A DNA stretch of 64,000 nt from Phragmitibacter flavus. Its GTDB lineage: Bacteria; Verrucomicrobiota; Verrucomicrobiia; Verrucomicrobiales; Verrucomicrobiaceae. The stretch's first letter is position 1. Each line of letters opens with the position of its first letter. Shown in pieces: positions 51,784 through 61,389 of this stretch. Position numbers and translations under genes: made by a program. The notes beneath the pieces were generated by a model. It saw only the letters and a program-made list of their open reading frames with translations. It ran no database searches and had not been told where the DNA came from. The stretch spans positions 310,001 through 374,000 of the forward strand of contig NZ_VAUV01000005.1 of NCBI RefSeq assembly GCF_005780165.1. The letters are read 5' to 3'.

Positions 51784-52719
51784 ATGATGGCGAAGAAAGT
51801 TGTGTTGTTGTTTGCGGGCCAGGGTGCCCAGAAAGTTGGCATGGGCAAAGATCTTGCGGAGGCCAATCCCAAGGCAAAGGCGTTGTTCGATCGGGCGGAT
51901 GAGGTGCTGGGGTTCAAGCTTTCCGAGGTGATGTTTGAAGGGCCGATGGAAGAGCTGACCCGGACCTCGCGTTGTCAGCCTGCGTTGTATGTGCAGGGAT
52001 TGGCTTTGCTGGAAGTGTTGCGTGAGAAGATGCCGGATCTTGAGGTGGCGGCGTGTGCGGGCTTGTCTTTGGGAGAATTCACGGCTCACGCGGCAGCGGG
52101 CACGTTTGATTTTGAGACGGGTTTGAAGCTGGTGCATCAACGCGGGACATTCATGGAAGAGGCTTGTGAAGCCACCGAAGGCGGAATGGCGGCGATGATC
52201 GGCGGAGAGGAAAGCGCGGTGCGCGAACTGGCGGCGGAGTGTCATGTGGATGTAGCGAATTTGAATGCGCCGGGGCAGATCGTGTTGAGCGGCGGCGTTG
52301 AAGGCATCAAGGCGGCGGTGGCAGGGGCGAAAGACAAGGGGATTCGCAAGGCGGTGGAGTTGCCGGTGGCCGGGGCGTATCACAGTCGTTTGATGAAACC
52401 GGCGCAGGACAAGCTGGCGAAGGTTTTGGAGACGGTGGAATTGAAGCTTTCGGAGATTCCTGTGATCAGCAATTTTGAAGCGGATGCGGTGACCAGTGAG
52501 ATCGTGATCAAGAACACGCTGGAGCGTCAGGTGACGGGTTCGGTGCGCTGGAGTGAGTCGATGCAGCTTTTGTTGAACGGGGGTTACGATACTTTCCTTG
52601 AGCTGGGTCCTGATGGCACACTGGCGGGGTTGATGGGCCGCATTCAGAAGGGCGTGGACATCACGACGTTGAAGGATGCGGCGAGTGTCGATGCTTATGT
52701 GGCTGCGGCGAATGGCTGA
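51784..52719 (+). CDS. fabD: Malonyl-CoA:ACP transacylase
   Basis: The 311-residue protein has full family length. Motifs are LLFAGQGAQKVGMGKDL at the N-terminus, the nucleophile elbow CAGLSLGEFTAHAAAG with the active Ser, NLNAPGQIVLSGG, and the catalytic His in PVAGAYHSRLM. It loads malonyl groups onto acyl carrier protein for fatty acid synthesis. It is not beside other fab genes here. The two start codons (ATG ATG) cannot be separated. Confidence 0.96.
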   Translation: MMAKKVVLLFAGQGAQKVGMGKDLAEANPKAKALFDRADEVLGFKLSEVMFEGPMEELTRTSRCQPALYVQGLALLEVLREKMPDLEVAACAGLSLGEFTAHAAAGTFDFETGLKLVHQRGTFMEEACEATEGGMAAMIGGEESAVRELAAECHVDVANLNAPGQIVLSGGVEGIKAAVAGAKDKGIRKAVELPVAGAYHSRLMKPAQDKLAKVLETVELKLSEIPVISNFEADAVTSEIVIKNTLERQVTGSVRWSESMQLLLNGGYDTFLELGPDGTLAGLMGRIQKGVDITTLKDAASVDAYVAAANG

Positions 52720-52868
52720 GAGCGGCTAGTGGAAGGATACTCCTGATGGCGCGGTTTTGGCGGTTATGTCGAAATCCGTGCTGTGACATGACAACCTGCC
52801 GCAATAAACCCTACCGGGCAGGCGTATCAATATCATTGCCGTCCTCCCGAATCTGGAACCGTGACCTT

Positions 52869-54146
52869 ATGAACATCAATCGCCGTCGTTTTATTCTCCG
52901 ATCCCTGGGTGCCTCGTTGGCATTGCCTGGACTGTCTTCCTTGATGGCCAATTCGGTGGGGGGGAACTCTGCGGTTCAGGTGGCCAAGGGTGCGGGAGTT
53001 GGCGCTCGACGTTTTGTGGCCGTTGGCAATCTGCTCGGTTTTCAGGTGAAGCAGCTTTTTCCAACCACCCAAGGGCGAAACTACGAGAAGACCACGCTGC
53101 TCGAGCCATTATGGGAAAATCGCGATCAGTTGACGGTTTATCGTGGTCTTGATCACGGTGTTAAAGGGGGTCACTTCGCGGTGCATTCGTTCCTTTCCGG
53201 CGTGCTCAATTCGGAAGCGCAAAATCGTCCCGATGGCAATGTCTCCATCGATCAGTTTCTTGCGGATGAAGTCGGGTATCACACGCGCTTCCCTTCGCTC
53301 ACGGTCGGTTCCGAGGGCGGAATTCATGGCGGCTGCCAAATTGCCTGGACCAAGTCTGGCGTGCGCGTTCCTCCTGTTACAGGTCCCGCCCAACTTTTTG
53401 AAAAACTCTTTGTCAGCGACTCGCCCGAGCGTCAGGCCAGCCGGGTTCAGGACAATCAGGTTCAGGCTTCGATTCTTGATGCGGTTTTGGGAGATGCCAA
53501 TCGCCTTGCCCGTCAGGTGAACAAGGAGGACAAGGACAAGCTCGACGAGTATATGACCTCCATTCGCGATGTGGAAAAACGTTTGGAACTGCGTCAGCGT
53601 TGGGATCATCAACCAAAGCCGGAAGCGCCGTTTGGCAAGCCTGCCAACCGCAATCCGGTAGAGGATTTGCCGCTGCTTTATGAGTTGATCGCTCTTGCTT
53701 TGCAGACGGATTCCACCCGCATTGCGACATTGGAAATCGGCGGAGATTTCATGCCGCAGCACCTCGGCATCAAAAAGGATTATCATGGTCTTTCCCACCA
53801 CGGCAACGACCCGGAAGCCATCGCCAACCTCATCGCGCTGGAGAAATACCAGATCATGCATTTCGGCAAATTCATCAATCGCCTGTCGAACATTCAGGAT
53901 GGCGAGCGCACGTTGCTTGACTCGACCGCCGTGCTTTTCGGCAGCGGCATTGGCGATGCCAACTCGCACCGCAACTCCGATTTGCCGATCATCCTTGCCG
54001 GTGGTGGGTATAAGCATGGTGAGTTCCGTGAAGTGCCACGCGAAGGGATCAACAAGGTTCCCCTTTGCAATCTTTATGTCGACATCGCCCAGAAGATGGG
54101 CGTGGAGACGGATTCCTTCGGCAGCAGCACCGGTCGTTTCTCCTGA
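52869..54146 (+). CDS. DUF1552 secreted protein
   Basis: From the ATG at 52869 the product has 425 residues with an export signal like the Tat type (NRRRFILRSLGASLALPGLSSLMA). The pattern then follows DUF1552: GNLLGFQVKQLFPTT...LLEPLWENRDQLTVYRGLDHG, GGHFAVHSFLSGVLN, SIDQFLADEVG, GDANSHRNSDLPIILAGGGYKHGEFRE. Its function is unknown, and it almost always accompanies DUF1592 haem proteins. Its stop overlaps the next start by one base (TGATG), so the two are coupled. Codons end in C far more often than in the flanking genes. Confidence 0.92.
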   Translation: MNINRRRFILRSLGASLALPGLSSLMANSVGGNSAVQVAKGAGVGARRFVAVGNLLGFQVKQLFPTTQGRNYEKTTLLEPLWENRDQLTVYRGLDHGVKGGHFAVHSFLSGVLNSEAQNRPDGNVSIDQFLADEVGYHTRFPSLTVGSEGGIHGGCQIAWTKSGVRVPPVTGPAQLFEKLFVSDSPERQASRVQDNQVQASILDAVLGDANRLARQVNKEDKDKLDEYMTSIRDVEKRLELRQRWDHQPKPEAPFGKPANRNPVEDLPLLYELIALALQTDSTRIATLEIGGDFMPQHLGIKKDYHGLSHHGNDPEAIANLIALEKYQIMHFGKFINRLSNIQDGERTLLDSTAVLFGSGIGDANSHRNSDLPIILAGGGYKHGEFREVPREGINKVPLCNLYVDIAQKMGVETDSFGSSTGRFS

Positions 54147-56818
54147 TGCGCTTTTTTCATCAGGTCCGCTTGATCGCCGTCGTTTTGGCGATGGGTTTCA
54201 GCTTCGCCGCTCATGGAGAGGAAAAAGCTGCAAAGCTGCCGTCGGCCTCATCACCGGCAAAGGCTCCGTCAGAGTCAAAGCCTGCGGTTGCCGAACCTGA
54301 GGCTAAGTCAGTGCCTCCCGCCGTTTCGACCGCGAATCCCAAGCCTGCGGAGGCTGAGGCACCGCCCCCCGCCGCGCAATCCTCGCCTCCAGCCAAGCCG
54401 ATCCCGCCGCGCGAACTGGTGCTGCAATTTCTCTCTTCTTATTGCCTCGAATGCCACGACAGCGATGTGCAAAAGGGTGACCGCGACTTTGCTCTTTTTG
54501 GTCTGCCGCTCAGCAAAGAGGCCGATCTGATCGAAGCCAAGGACATCATTGACCAGCTCACGCTGAAAGAGATGCCGCCGAAGAAGTCCGACCAGCCTTC
54601 CGATGAAGAACGCATCGCCATGGTCCGCGCCTTGCGCGAAGGGGTTGTGGCCGCCCGGGGCAAGATTCAGAGCACCGGCTCCCGCACGGTCATGAGGCGC
54701 CTCTCCAGTCGCGAGTATGAGTCAACCTTGGCCACGCTTTTTGGACGACGCGTGGACACGCTCGGACTCACCGCCGATTTCCCGAAGGAGAAAACCAGTC
54801 ATCACATCGACACCATTGGCCAGACCTTGGTGACTTCCGGCTTTCTTGTGGATCAGCATTTTCAGTCGGCCAACCGGCTGGTTGAAATGCGGCTCGGCAA
54901 ACCGTCGATGCAGCCGCAGGAGTGGCACTTCAACGGCCACTTTGTGCAATACGAAGAGCTGCAAGGTTCACACAAGGACGCTTTTAACTTTGGCTATTTG
55001 AACCTCTATGAACAGCCCAACACCGACACCCGTCAGGGCGGCTACGGCCATATCGAAGACTTCCTCAAAGGCGTGCCTGTGTCTGGATTGTATGACATCG
55101 AAGTTGAAGCCCAGGCCATGCACCGGGACACCCACTATGATCCCGAGATCTTCGGCATCGATTTTTCCGAGCCTTTCATCCTTGGCATCGTTCCTGGCGA
55201 CGTTACCAAGGGCCACATCCATTATCCGCAGGCGATCGAACCTTTGCTCGCCAGCAAGACGGTCCCGGATTCGCGCACCCGGCTTGGCTTCCGCGTCTGG
55301 TTGGAAGCTGGACAAACACCGCGCTTCATCTTTCCCAATGGCCCCTATGAGTCGCGGGCCTCGGTCATCACCGTGAACAAGCGCTATAAGGATGAATTCA
55401 AAGCAAAGATTCCCTCATCGCTCGTTGGTCGTGCGCACATTCTGCGCGAAGGTAAGCTGCCGCACATCCGCATCAGCGACATCAAGATCAAAGGCCCTGT
55501 GCAGGAGAAAGGTGGCAGCGTCGAGGAGGTGGCGGTATTCGGCAGCGAAGGCTTCAAAGCCGAGCGCGCGATGGATCAGCTTTATGCTTTTGCCGAAAAG
55601 GCCTATCGTCGCCCGCTGGACGACACTGACCGGCAGCCCATCCGTGCGCTTTATGAGAAACGGGTTGCAGAAAAAGCCAGTCCGCGTCAGGCCGCCTTGG
55701 ATGCCTTGAAGCTGATCCTTTGTTCGCCTTCTTTCCTCTATCTCAGCGAGGTCACCGAAGAATCTGAGAAGGCATTGAAACCCCATGACCTTGCTTCACG
55801 CCTCTCCTATGCCTTATGGACGGCACCGCCGGATGCTGAATTGCTGCAGGTCGCCAAGTCAGGCAAGCTTGCCGGGGAAGAAGAGTTGAAAAAGCAAGTG
55901 CAACGCATGCTTTCGGATGAACGCGTTTCCAATTTTGTAAACGATTTTCTGGATAGCTGGCTCAATCTTCGGGACCTCGGCAGCCAGCCGCCCCCGCGCG
56001 AGACCAACCGTGCTTATTATGCGGAAGATCTTCCGGCATCCATGAAGAAAGAGATCCGTCTTTTTTTCACCGACCTGCTCAAAAACAACGGTCCCGTGAC
56101 CAACTTTATCGATGCTGACTACACCTTTGCGGACAAAAAGCTGGCTGCGGTTTACGACATTCCCGAGAAGAAAACGTTGCGCCTCGCCGATGGATTCAAG
56201 AAGGTCAGTCTCAAAGGCAATTCGCGCCGTGGTGGGCTGCTTGGAATGGCCGGGGTGCTGACAGTCAGTGCCAATGGCGTGGAGACTTCACCGGTCACGC
56301 GAGGGGTTTGGGTGAGTGAAAACATTCTCGGCTACCAGCCGCCACCGCCGCCTGATGAAGTTCCTGCGATTGATCCTGATGTCAGCGGCGCCACCACCAT
56401 TCGTGAACGGCTCGCCAAACACAGCCTCGACCGCACCTGCGCTGAGTGCCATCGCAAGATCGATCCCCTGGGCTTTAGTCTGGAGACATTCGATCCCGTC
56501 GGTCGCTGGCGGGACACTTATCCGAAGCCCAAGAAAAAAGAACTTCCTGCGCCGAAGATCGATTCCACCGGGGAATTTCCCTCGGGTGAAACCTACAAGG
56601 ATTTTGCCGGATTTAAGAAGATCATTCGCGACACGCGTGCCGACTTTTTCACCCGGCATCTGATCAAGCAGGTGCTCAGCTACTCCACCGGGCGGCACAT
56701 GGAGATCGCTGATGAAGCAGAGATTGAAGCGATTCAGGAGAAGGTGAAAAAGGAAAAGCTCGGCCTGCGCAGTCTGTTGGTCGCGTGCCTGACCAGTGAG
56801 ATTTTCCGTTCAAGGTAA
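54146..56818 (+). CDS. DUF1592/DUF1588/DUF1585 planctomycete-type cytochrome protein
   Basis: From the ATG at 54146 the product has 890 residues. A signal peptide is followed by a Pro/Ala/Ser/Lys-rich linker (about 25-85), a PSCyt1-type haem site CLECHDSDVQKGD, DUF1587, DUF1592 (YRRPLDDTDRQPI...SPSFLYL), DUF1588 (SRRGGLLGMAGVLTVSANGVETSPVTRGVWV) with a second haem-like CAECHRKIDPLGFSLETFD, and DUF1585 at the end. Such proteins are thought to form periplasmic electron-transfer and polysaccharide-handling complexes with DUF1552. Translationally coupled to it. Confidence 0.93.
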   Translation: MRFFHQVRLIAVVLAMGFSFAAHGEEKAAKLPSASSPAKAPSESKPAVAEPEAKSVPPAVSTANPKPAEAEAPPPAAQSSPPAKPIPPRELVLQFLSSYCLECHDSDVQKGDRDFALFGLPLSKEADLIEAKDIIDQLTLKEMPPKKSDQPSDEERIAMVRALREGVVAARGKIQSTGSRTVMRRLSSREYESTLATLFGRRVDTLGLTADFPKEKTSHHIDTIGQTLVTSGFLVDQHFQSANRLVEMRLGKPSMQPQEWHFNGHFVQYEELQGSHKDAFNFGYLNLYEQPNTDTRQGGYGHIEDFLKGVPVSGLYDIEVEAQAMHRDTHYDPEIFGIDFSEPFILGIVPGDVTKGHIHYPQAIEPLLASKTVPDSRTRLGFRVWLEAGQTPRFIFPNGPYESRASVITVNKRYKDEFKAKIPSSLVGRAHILREGKLPHIRISDIKIKGPVQEKGGSVEEVAVFGSEGFKAERAMDQLYAFAEKAYRRPLDDTDRQPIRALYEKRVAEKASPRQAALDALKLILCSPSFLYLSEVTEESEKALKPHDLASRLSYALWTAPPDAELLQVAKSGKLAGEEELKKQVQRMLSDERVSNFVNDFLDSWLNLRDLGSQPPPRETNRAYYAEDLPASMKKEIRLFFTDLLKNNGPVTNFIDADYTFADKKLAAVYDIPEKKTLRLADGFKKVSLKGNSRRGGLLGMAGVLTVSANGVETSPVTRGVWVSENILGYQPPPPPDEVPAIDPDVSGATTIRERLAKHSLDRTCAECHRKIDPLGFSLETFDPVGRWRDTYPKPKKKELPAPKIDSTGEFPSGETYKDFAGFKKIIRDTRADFFTRHLIKQVLSYSTGRHMEIADEAEIEAIQEKVKKEKLGLRSLLVACLTSEIFRSR

Positions 56819-56918
56819 AGCGGTGTTGTTCGCGGTTTCGTATTCGATAAACAAGATGTGCTGTTCATGTTGAGTGGAGACAACTACAGTTGCGAATTAC
56901 GCTGTCCTTCCTGTTTCC

Positions 56919-58202
56919 ATGAACTCGACTGATGAACCTTCGGATCAACCTGTGTCGCCACCGTCCGACCCCGCTTCCGGGCCGGTGGTTCCGCCAGTGG
57001 TGACGCTCACGCATGAGCCTGGAATGCCGCCGGTGTCGTCTGCCAGTGGGGTGCAGGATTCATCCAAAACCGGTCGATGGTTTGAGGCCTGGAAAAAGAT
57101 CGGCGGCGGATCATTGATGGTGAGTTTGTTGATTCACGCGGGATTGCTGATCGTAGCGGCGTTTGCGGTGCAGACGATCGTGCATGAAGATGCGGTCGAT
57201 TTTCTTTCGGGAGGCGGCAGCAAGGCATCGGAGGCGGCGAGTCAGGCGATGACCCAGCAGGTGCAGACCAAGAAGCGCAACAGTTTCCAACGCAGCCTGC
57301 CCATGCAGCGGGTGGTGTCGAGTTCGGATTCGGCCTCCATCAAGCTGCCTGATGCGGCGACGGATGCGGTGGATATTCCAGAAATGAGCAGCCTTCTCTC
57401 GGCGGGCAGCATGGGCAGTGGGGGATTTGGATCGGCGGGAGCGGGCGGAGGATTTGGTGCGGGGGTGGGCATTGGAGGACTCAAGGGGAAGATCTCTTTT
57501 TTTGGTCTCTCAACACCATTGGATCGTGTGGTTTTTGTGCTGGATTATTCGATTTCAATGAAGCCGAATCAACTGGACCTGGTGGTGGCCGAAATGGGCA
57601 AGACATTGAAAGTGCTGCCGCCCAAGGCGGAGTATCAGGTGATTTTGTTTGCGGGCGGTGCCCGATTTGCATCGGATGACTGGACGGTGGATTCGCAGCA
57701 CCGATACGACCGGATCGTGCTGCATCGCAGGAAGAAGTTCCGCTTCTATTCGCCGACCAACTCCTTCATGGATTATGCGTTTGAAGGCAAGGATGACGAA
57801 TTGCCGGAGGATCGCTGGATCAGCGCCAATGCTCACAATGTCAAACGCACCATGGAGAACCTTGAGGCGAAAAAGACCTGGAGCGGCACTGACTGGCGCT
57901 GGGGTTTCAAGATGGCGATGAACATGAATCCACCGCCGAAGGTGATTTATTTTATGACCGACGGCTTGATGGACAGGGCGGCGGAGGCGGTGGATGTGAT
58001 TCTCGACTACAACAAAAACGTCCGCAAATCGAACACGCAATTCAACACCCTTTTGATGCACACGAAAGCGGGGAGCGAGCACATGGCGAAGCTGGCAAAG
58101 GGGTCGTCGGGACGGTTCACCATGGTGTTCAATGATGGCAGTTCGGTTGATGGCGATACCTACTTCAAAGATCGCGAGAAGTATGATGCGAAGTTGAGGT
58201 GA
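56919..58202 (+). CDS. VWA domain protein with membrane anchor
   Basis: From the ATG at 56919 the product has 427 residues: a Pro/Ser-rich N-terminus, one transmembrane helix (SLMVSLLIHAGLLIVAAFAVQTIV), a Gly/Ser-rich linker (GSGGFGSAGAGGGFGAGVGIGG), and a von Willebrand A domain whose metal site starts DRVVFVLDYSISMKPNQ (D-x-S-x-S). A frame open further upstream adds 15 residues without support. Such Verrucomicrobial VWA proteins act with MoxR/DUF58 systems, as seen downstream. Confidence 0.83.
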   Translation: MNSTDEPSDQPVSPPSDPASGPVVPPVVTLTHEPGMPPVSSASGVQDSSKTGRWFEAWKKIGGGSLMVSLLIHAGLLIVAAFAVQTIVHEDAVDFLSGGGSKASEAASQAMTQQVQTKKRNSFQRSLPMQRVVSSSDSASIKLPDAATDAVDIPEMSSLLSAGSMGSGGFGSAGAGGGFGAGVGIGGLKGKISFFGLSTPLDRVVFVLDYSISMKPNQLDLVVAEMGKTLKVLPPKAEYQVILFAGGARFASDDWTVDSQHRYDRIVLHRRKKFRFYSPTNSFMDYAFEGKDDELPEDRWISANAHNVKRTMENLEAKKTWSGTDWRWGFKMAMNMNPPPKVIYFMTDGLMDRAAEAVDVILDYNKNVRKSNTQFNTLLMHTKAGSEHMAKLAKGSSGRFTMVFNDGSSVDGDTYFKDREKYDAKLR

Positions 58203-58419
58203 AGTAAGGGATGCGTAGGTTGCTGGGCTGCATTTTTTCCTTGAACCGGCTCGTCAGTGAGTGTCGACCTTGATTGATGCGTCGACTATTGAGAGAGGCC
58301 GACGTCTCAAATTGGTCATGGATACGAGAAGTCATTTGCCGCCGCCCGCGTCGCTGTGTATTTCTTGGAAGGGGCACTGAGTGGTGCCTGATCGAATCGC
58401 TTGTTGTCTTTGCTTCGTT

Positions 58420-60084
58420 ATGAACCAGCCTCCCCGTCGCAAAGCACCGACTGAGCAGCCTTTGCTGGTGCTGGTGGAGGAGGCAACCCATCTGCTGCGG
58501 CGGTTGCCGTTGGGGGCATGGTTGGGATATTTTGTGGGGACCGCGCCGCTGGTGGTGTATTTGTTTTATTTTTGGACCGACATGTCGCGCTCGGCCAATG
58601 CCATGGGGCGCGTGGTGGAATCGTCATTGATCCTGGCCTTGCTGTATGGATGGATGAAGGTGTGGCATGCAGTGTTTTGTGGAAAGATGATGTCAGTTCT
58701 CGAGGCGAGTGAGCCGAATGGAGATGAGGGTTCCCCCATGTCGTTGAAGGGGTGGGTGAAGCTGATCGGGGGGCAGATGCTCATTCATGCAACGATGCCG
58801 GTGGTGATGTTGCTTTCCTTGGTCGCCGTGCTGCCGTTTGGCTGGGTGTATGCGTTTTATCACAATGTGTCGGCACTGGCCTGGGGGCATTTTCAGAAGG
58901 GGGGGACGACGCGGGAATTGATGGGATTGGCACTGGCGCAATCGCATCGGGCACCAGTTCAGAATCATTTGCTGATTTCGGTGATCACAGCCTTGGCGGT
59001 ATTGATTTATGCGAATTGTTTTTCTGGATTGGCCACGGCGTTGATTTTGTCGAAATCGATCACCGGGACGGAGAATGCTTTTAGCTCCAATGCTTTTTTG
59101 TTCATGAGTTCGTCGTTTCAAGTATTACTGATTGGATTGAGCTACATGGTGATCAATCCGCTGGTGAAGGCGATGTATGCGTTGCGGTGTTTTTATGGCG
59201 TGTCGTTGCGAACAGGCGCGGATATGAAGGCGTCACTGCGGATCTTGACGCGGTCGAAGGCAGCAGTGGTGGCACTGATGATGGCGATGTCTTTTGGCTC
59301 GATGGGGGGGATGCAGGCGGAGGAGGTGGGCAGTTCGGATGATGGCGTGGTGTTGGAGGAATCGATCCGACAGGTGTTGCAGGGGAGTGAATATCAATGG
59401 CGTCTGCCGCGTGACAGTGGCGGGCAGAGTGAAACGGAAGATTCATGGATCGCTTCGATGTTGCGCTGGATCGTGGATGGCATCAGTGAAGCGTTTGATG
59501 GAGTTGGCAAGATGTTTGGAAATTTGATGGACTGGTTGTTCCGGCGGGATCAACCCCTGACGGGTTTTGATGGTGGAGGCGGTGGCACGGAATGGATGGT
59601 GTGGTTGCCGCGCTTGCTATGGGTGATGGTGATTGCGTTGGTGGTCGGGCTGGGATGGATGATCTATCGCCATTGGAGGCTGGCGCGTCGCACGGCGGAG
59701 GTGGAATCGGCCGATGTGCCGGTGGAGATCAATCTTGAGGCGGAGCATGTGGTGGCGACGCAGTTGCCGGAGAACGAATGGCTGCGTCTGGCGCGGGAGA
59801 AGGCGAAGGAGGGGGATCTGCGGCTGGCCTTGCGTGCGCTGTTCCTGGCGACGCTGGCGCATTTGGGGGAGAAACGGTTGCTGACGATTGTGGGATCAAA
59901 GTCGAATGGCGATTATGTTCGTGAACTGGGGTGGCGGGCGCGTGGTCGTGATGGGCTGCATGAGGGGTTTCAGGAGCAGGTGCGGGTGTTTGAGCAGGTG
60001 TGGTATGGCTGGCATGAGGTGGGCGAGGATTTGATGGCGAAGTTTGAACAACAGCATGAAAGGATCACCTCCCATGCGTCTTAG
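58420..60084 (+). CDS. Multi-pass membrane protein with C-terminal DUF4129-like domain
   Basis: From the ATG at 58420 the product has 554 residues with about six or seven transmembrane segments in its first 300 (including LGYFVGTAPLVVYLFYFW and VVALMMAMSFGSMGG), another near 405-425 (LLWVMVIALVVGLGWMIY), and a C-terminal helical region LRLALRALFLATLAHLGEKRLLTIVGSKSNGDYVREL, the DUF4129 pattern. The gene overlaps the DUF4350 gene by 11 bases, showing coupling. It is part of the MoxR cluster; the function is unknown. Confidence 0.75.
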   Translation: MNQPPRRKAPTEQPLLVLVEEATHLLRRLPLGAWLGYFVGTAPLVVYLFYFWTDMSRSANAMGRVVESSLILALLYGWMKVWHAVFCGKMMSVLEASEPNGDEGSPMSLKGWVKLIGGQMLIHATMPVVMLLSLVAVLPFGWVYAFYHNVSALAWGHFQKGGTTRELMGLALAQSHRAPVQNHLLISVITALAVLIYANCFSGLATALILSKSITGTENAFSSNAFLFMSSSFQVLLIGLSYMVINPLVKAMYALRCFYGVSLRTGADMKASLRILTRSKAAVVALMMAMSFGSMGGMQAEEVGSSDDGVVLEESIRQVLQGSEYQWRLPRDSGGQSETEDSWIASMLRWIVDGISEAFDGVGKMFGNLMDWLFRRDQPLTGFDGGGGGTEWMVWLPRLLWVMVIALVVGLGWMIYRHWRLARRTAEVESADVPVEINLEAEHVVATQLPENEWLRLAREKAKEGDLRLALRALFLATLAHLGEKRLLTIVGSKSNGDYVRELGWRARGRDGLHEGFQEQVRVFEQVWYGWHEVGEDLMAKFEQQHERITSHAS

Positions 60085-61357
60085 TCGGAATCAGCCACTG
60101 TTGATGGGCGCGTTGATCGCGGTGCTGTTGGGCACGGCGTGGTTGTTTTCGCGGGTGCTGGAAATGCGGTTTGAATCGGGGACGGTGTATCCGCCTTACT
60201 CAACCTTGCGGGCTGATCCGCTGGGATCGAAGGCATTGTATGAGTCGCTGGATCGGCTGCCGGGAATGGAGGTGAGGCAGAATTTTCGGAGCCTGGAAAA
60301 ACTCCATGGCAAGGTTGGGGAGACCTTGGTGTTGTTGGATTTGAAGCCGAGCACCTGGGTGGATGGGTTGGTCATAAAAGGGAAGGATTTGCAAAGATAT
60401 GCCGTTGAAGGCGGTCGGGTGGTGATGACTCTTGATGGCGCTGGCATGGGCATGGCAAGGATTGGCGAGGAGGCACGCCAGCAGCGATTGGAACGTGAGA
60501 AAGAGCGTCAGCGCAAAGCTCGCAAAGATAAAGATAAGGATGGAAAAGAGATCTCGGATGAGGACTTGAAGAACTTAGGTCTGGAGTTGCCCGATTCGCT
60601 GGCAAAGGTAACTGGATTGGAAGTCTCCGGTGGCAAGTTCATGTTGACGAGCAAAGGTGGGAAGCCTTTAAAGAAAGAGGAAGGGCTAAAGCTGGATGAT
60701 GCGAAACTTCCGCTGTGGTATAGCGGAACCTCTCTTGAAGTTGACGAGAAGGTCAAAGCGGATTGGAAGGTTTTGGCCACGGTGAACGGGGATCCGGTGA
60801 TGGTGGAAAAAAGCGCGGGTCGCGGCAGCATGGTGGTGTGCACTGACAGTTATTTTGTGAGCAATGAGGCGTTGTTGAAGGAGCCTGCGCCAGAGTTTTT
60901 GTTGTGGTTGATGGGTGGCAATTCAAGCACGGTGATCTTCGATGAAACGCATTTGGGAACGAAGGAATCGCCGGGGATCATGGCGCTGGCGAGGCGCTTT
61001 CGATTGCATGGGTTTTTTGTGGGCGGGCTGCTGCTGTTTGGATTGTTTGTCTGGCAGGCGAGTTCGAGTCTGGTGCCACAGAGGGGAAGTGATCGTGGTG
61101 ATGGATCGGTTTCTGGTCAAGGCGCGACGGCGGGGTTGGTGAGTTTGTTGAGACGCGGAGTGTCGCGTCGGCAATTGCTGTCGAAGTGTTTTGAGGCTTG
61201 GGACAAAGGCGCGTTGGTGAAGTCTCCGGCGATGCAACGACGGATGGAGGAGGCACGGGTGTTGCTGACTCAGCAGGCAGGTGAGCGGATGTCGCGCGGG
61301 GCGCTGCGAAAAGGGTATGCGCAACTGAGTGCGGTGCTCAAGTCACGGGCGGGATAA
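60074..61357 (+). CDS. DUF4350 domain protein
   Basis: From the ATG at 60074 the product has 427 residues: an N-terminal transmembrane anchor (LLMGALIAVLLGTAWLFSRVL), then PYSTLRADPLGSKALYESLDRLPGMEV, the DUF4350 opening, a charged insert rich in Lys/Arg/Asp (REKERQRKARKDKDKDGKE), and a C-terminal transmembrane helix (FFVGGLLLFGLFVWQASS). It accompanies MoxR and DUF58 proteins in many bacteria. The cluster order DUF4129-DUF4350-MoxR-DUF58 is typical. Confidence 0.83.
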   Translation: MRLSRNQPLLMGALIAVLLGTAWLFSRVLEMRFESGTVYPPYSTLRADPLGSKALYESLDRLPGMEVRQNFRSLEKLHGKVGETLVLLDLKPSTWVDGLVIKGKDLQRYAVEGGRVVMTLDGAGMGMARIGEEARQQRLEREKERQRKARKDKDKDGKEISDEDLKNLGLELPDSLAKVTGLEVSGGKFMLTSKGGKPLKKEEGLKLDDAKLPLWYSGTSLEVDEKVKADWKVLATVNGDPVMVEKSAGRGSMVVCTDSYFVSNEALLKEPAPEFLLWLMGGNSSTVIFDETHLGTKESPGIMALARRFRLHGFFVGGLLLFGLFVWQASSSLVPQRGSDRGDGSVSGQGATAGLVSLLRRGVSRRQLLSKCFEAWDKGALVKSPAMQRRMEEARVLLTQQAGERMSRGALRKGYAQLSAVLKSRAG

Positions 61358-61389
61358 CCATTGATTTTTGCTAACTCAACAACTTACTT

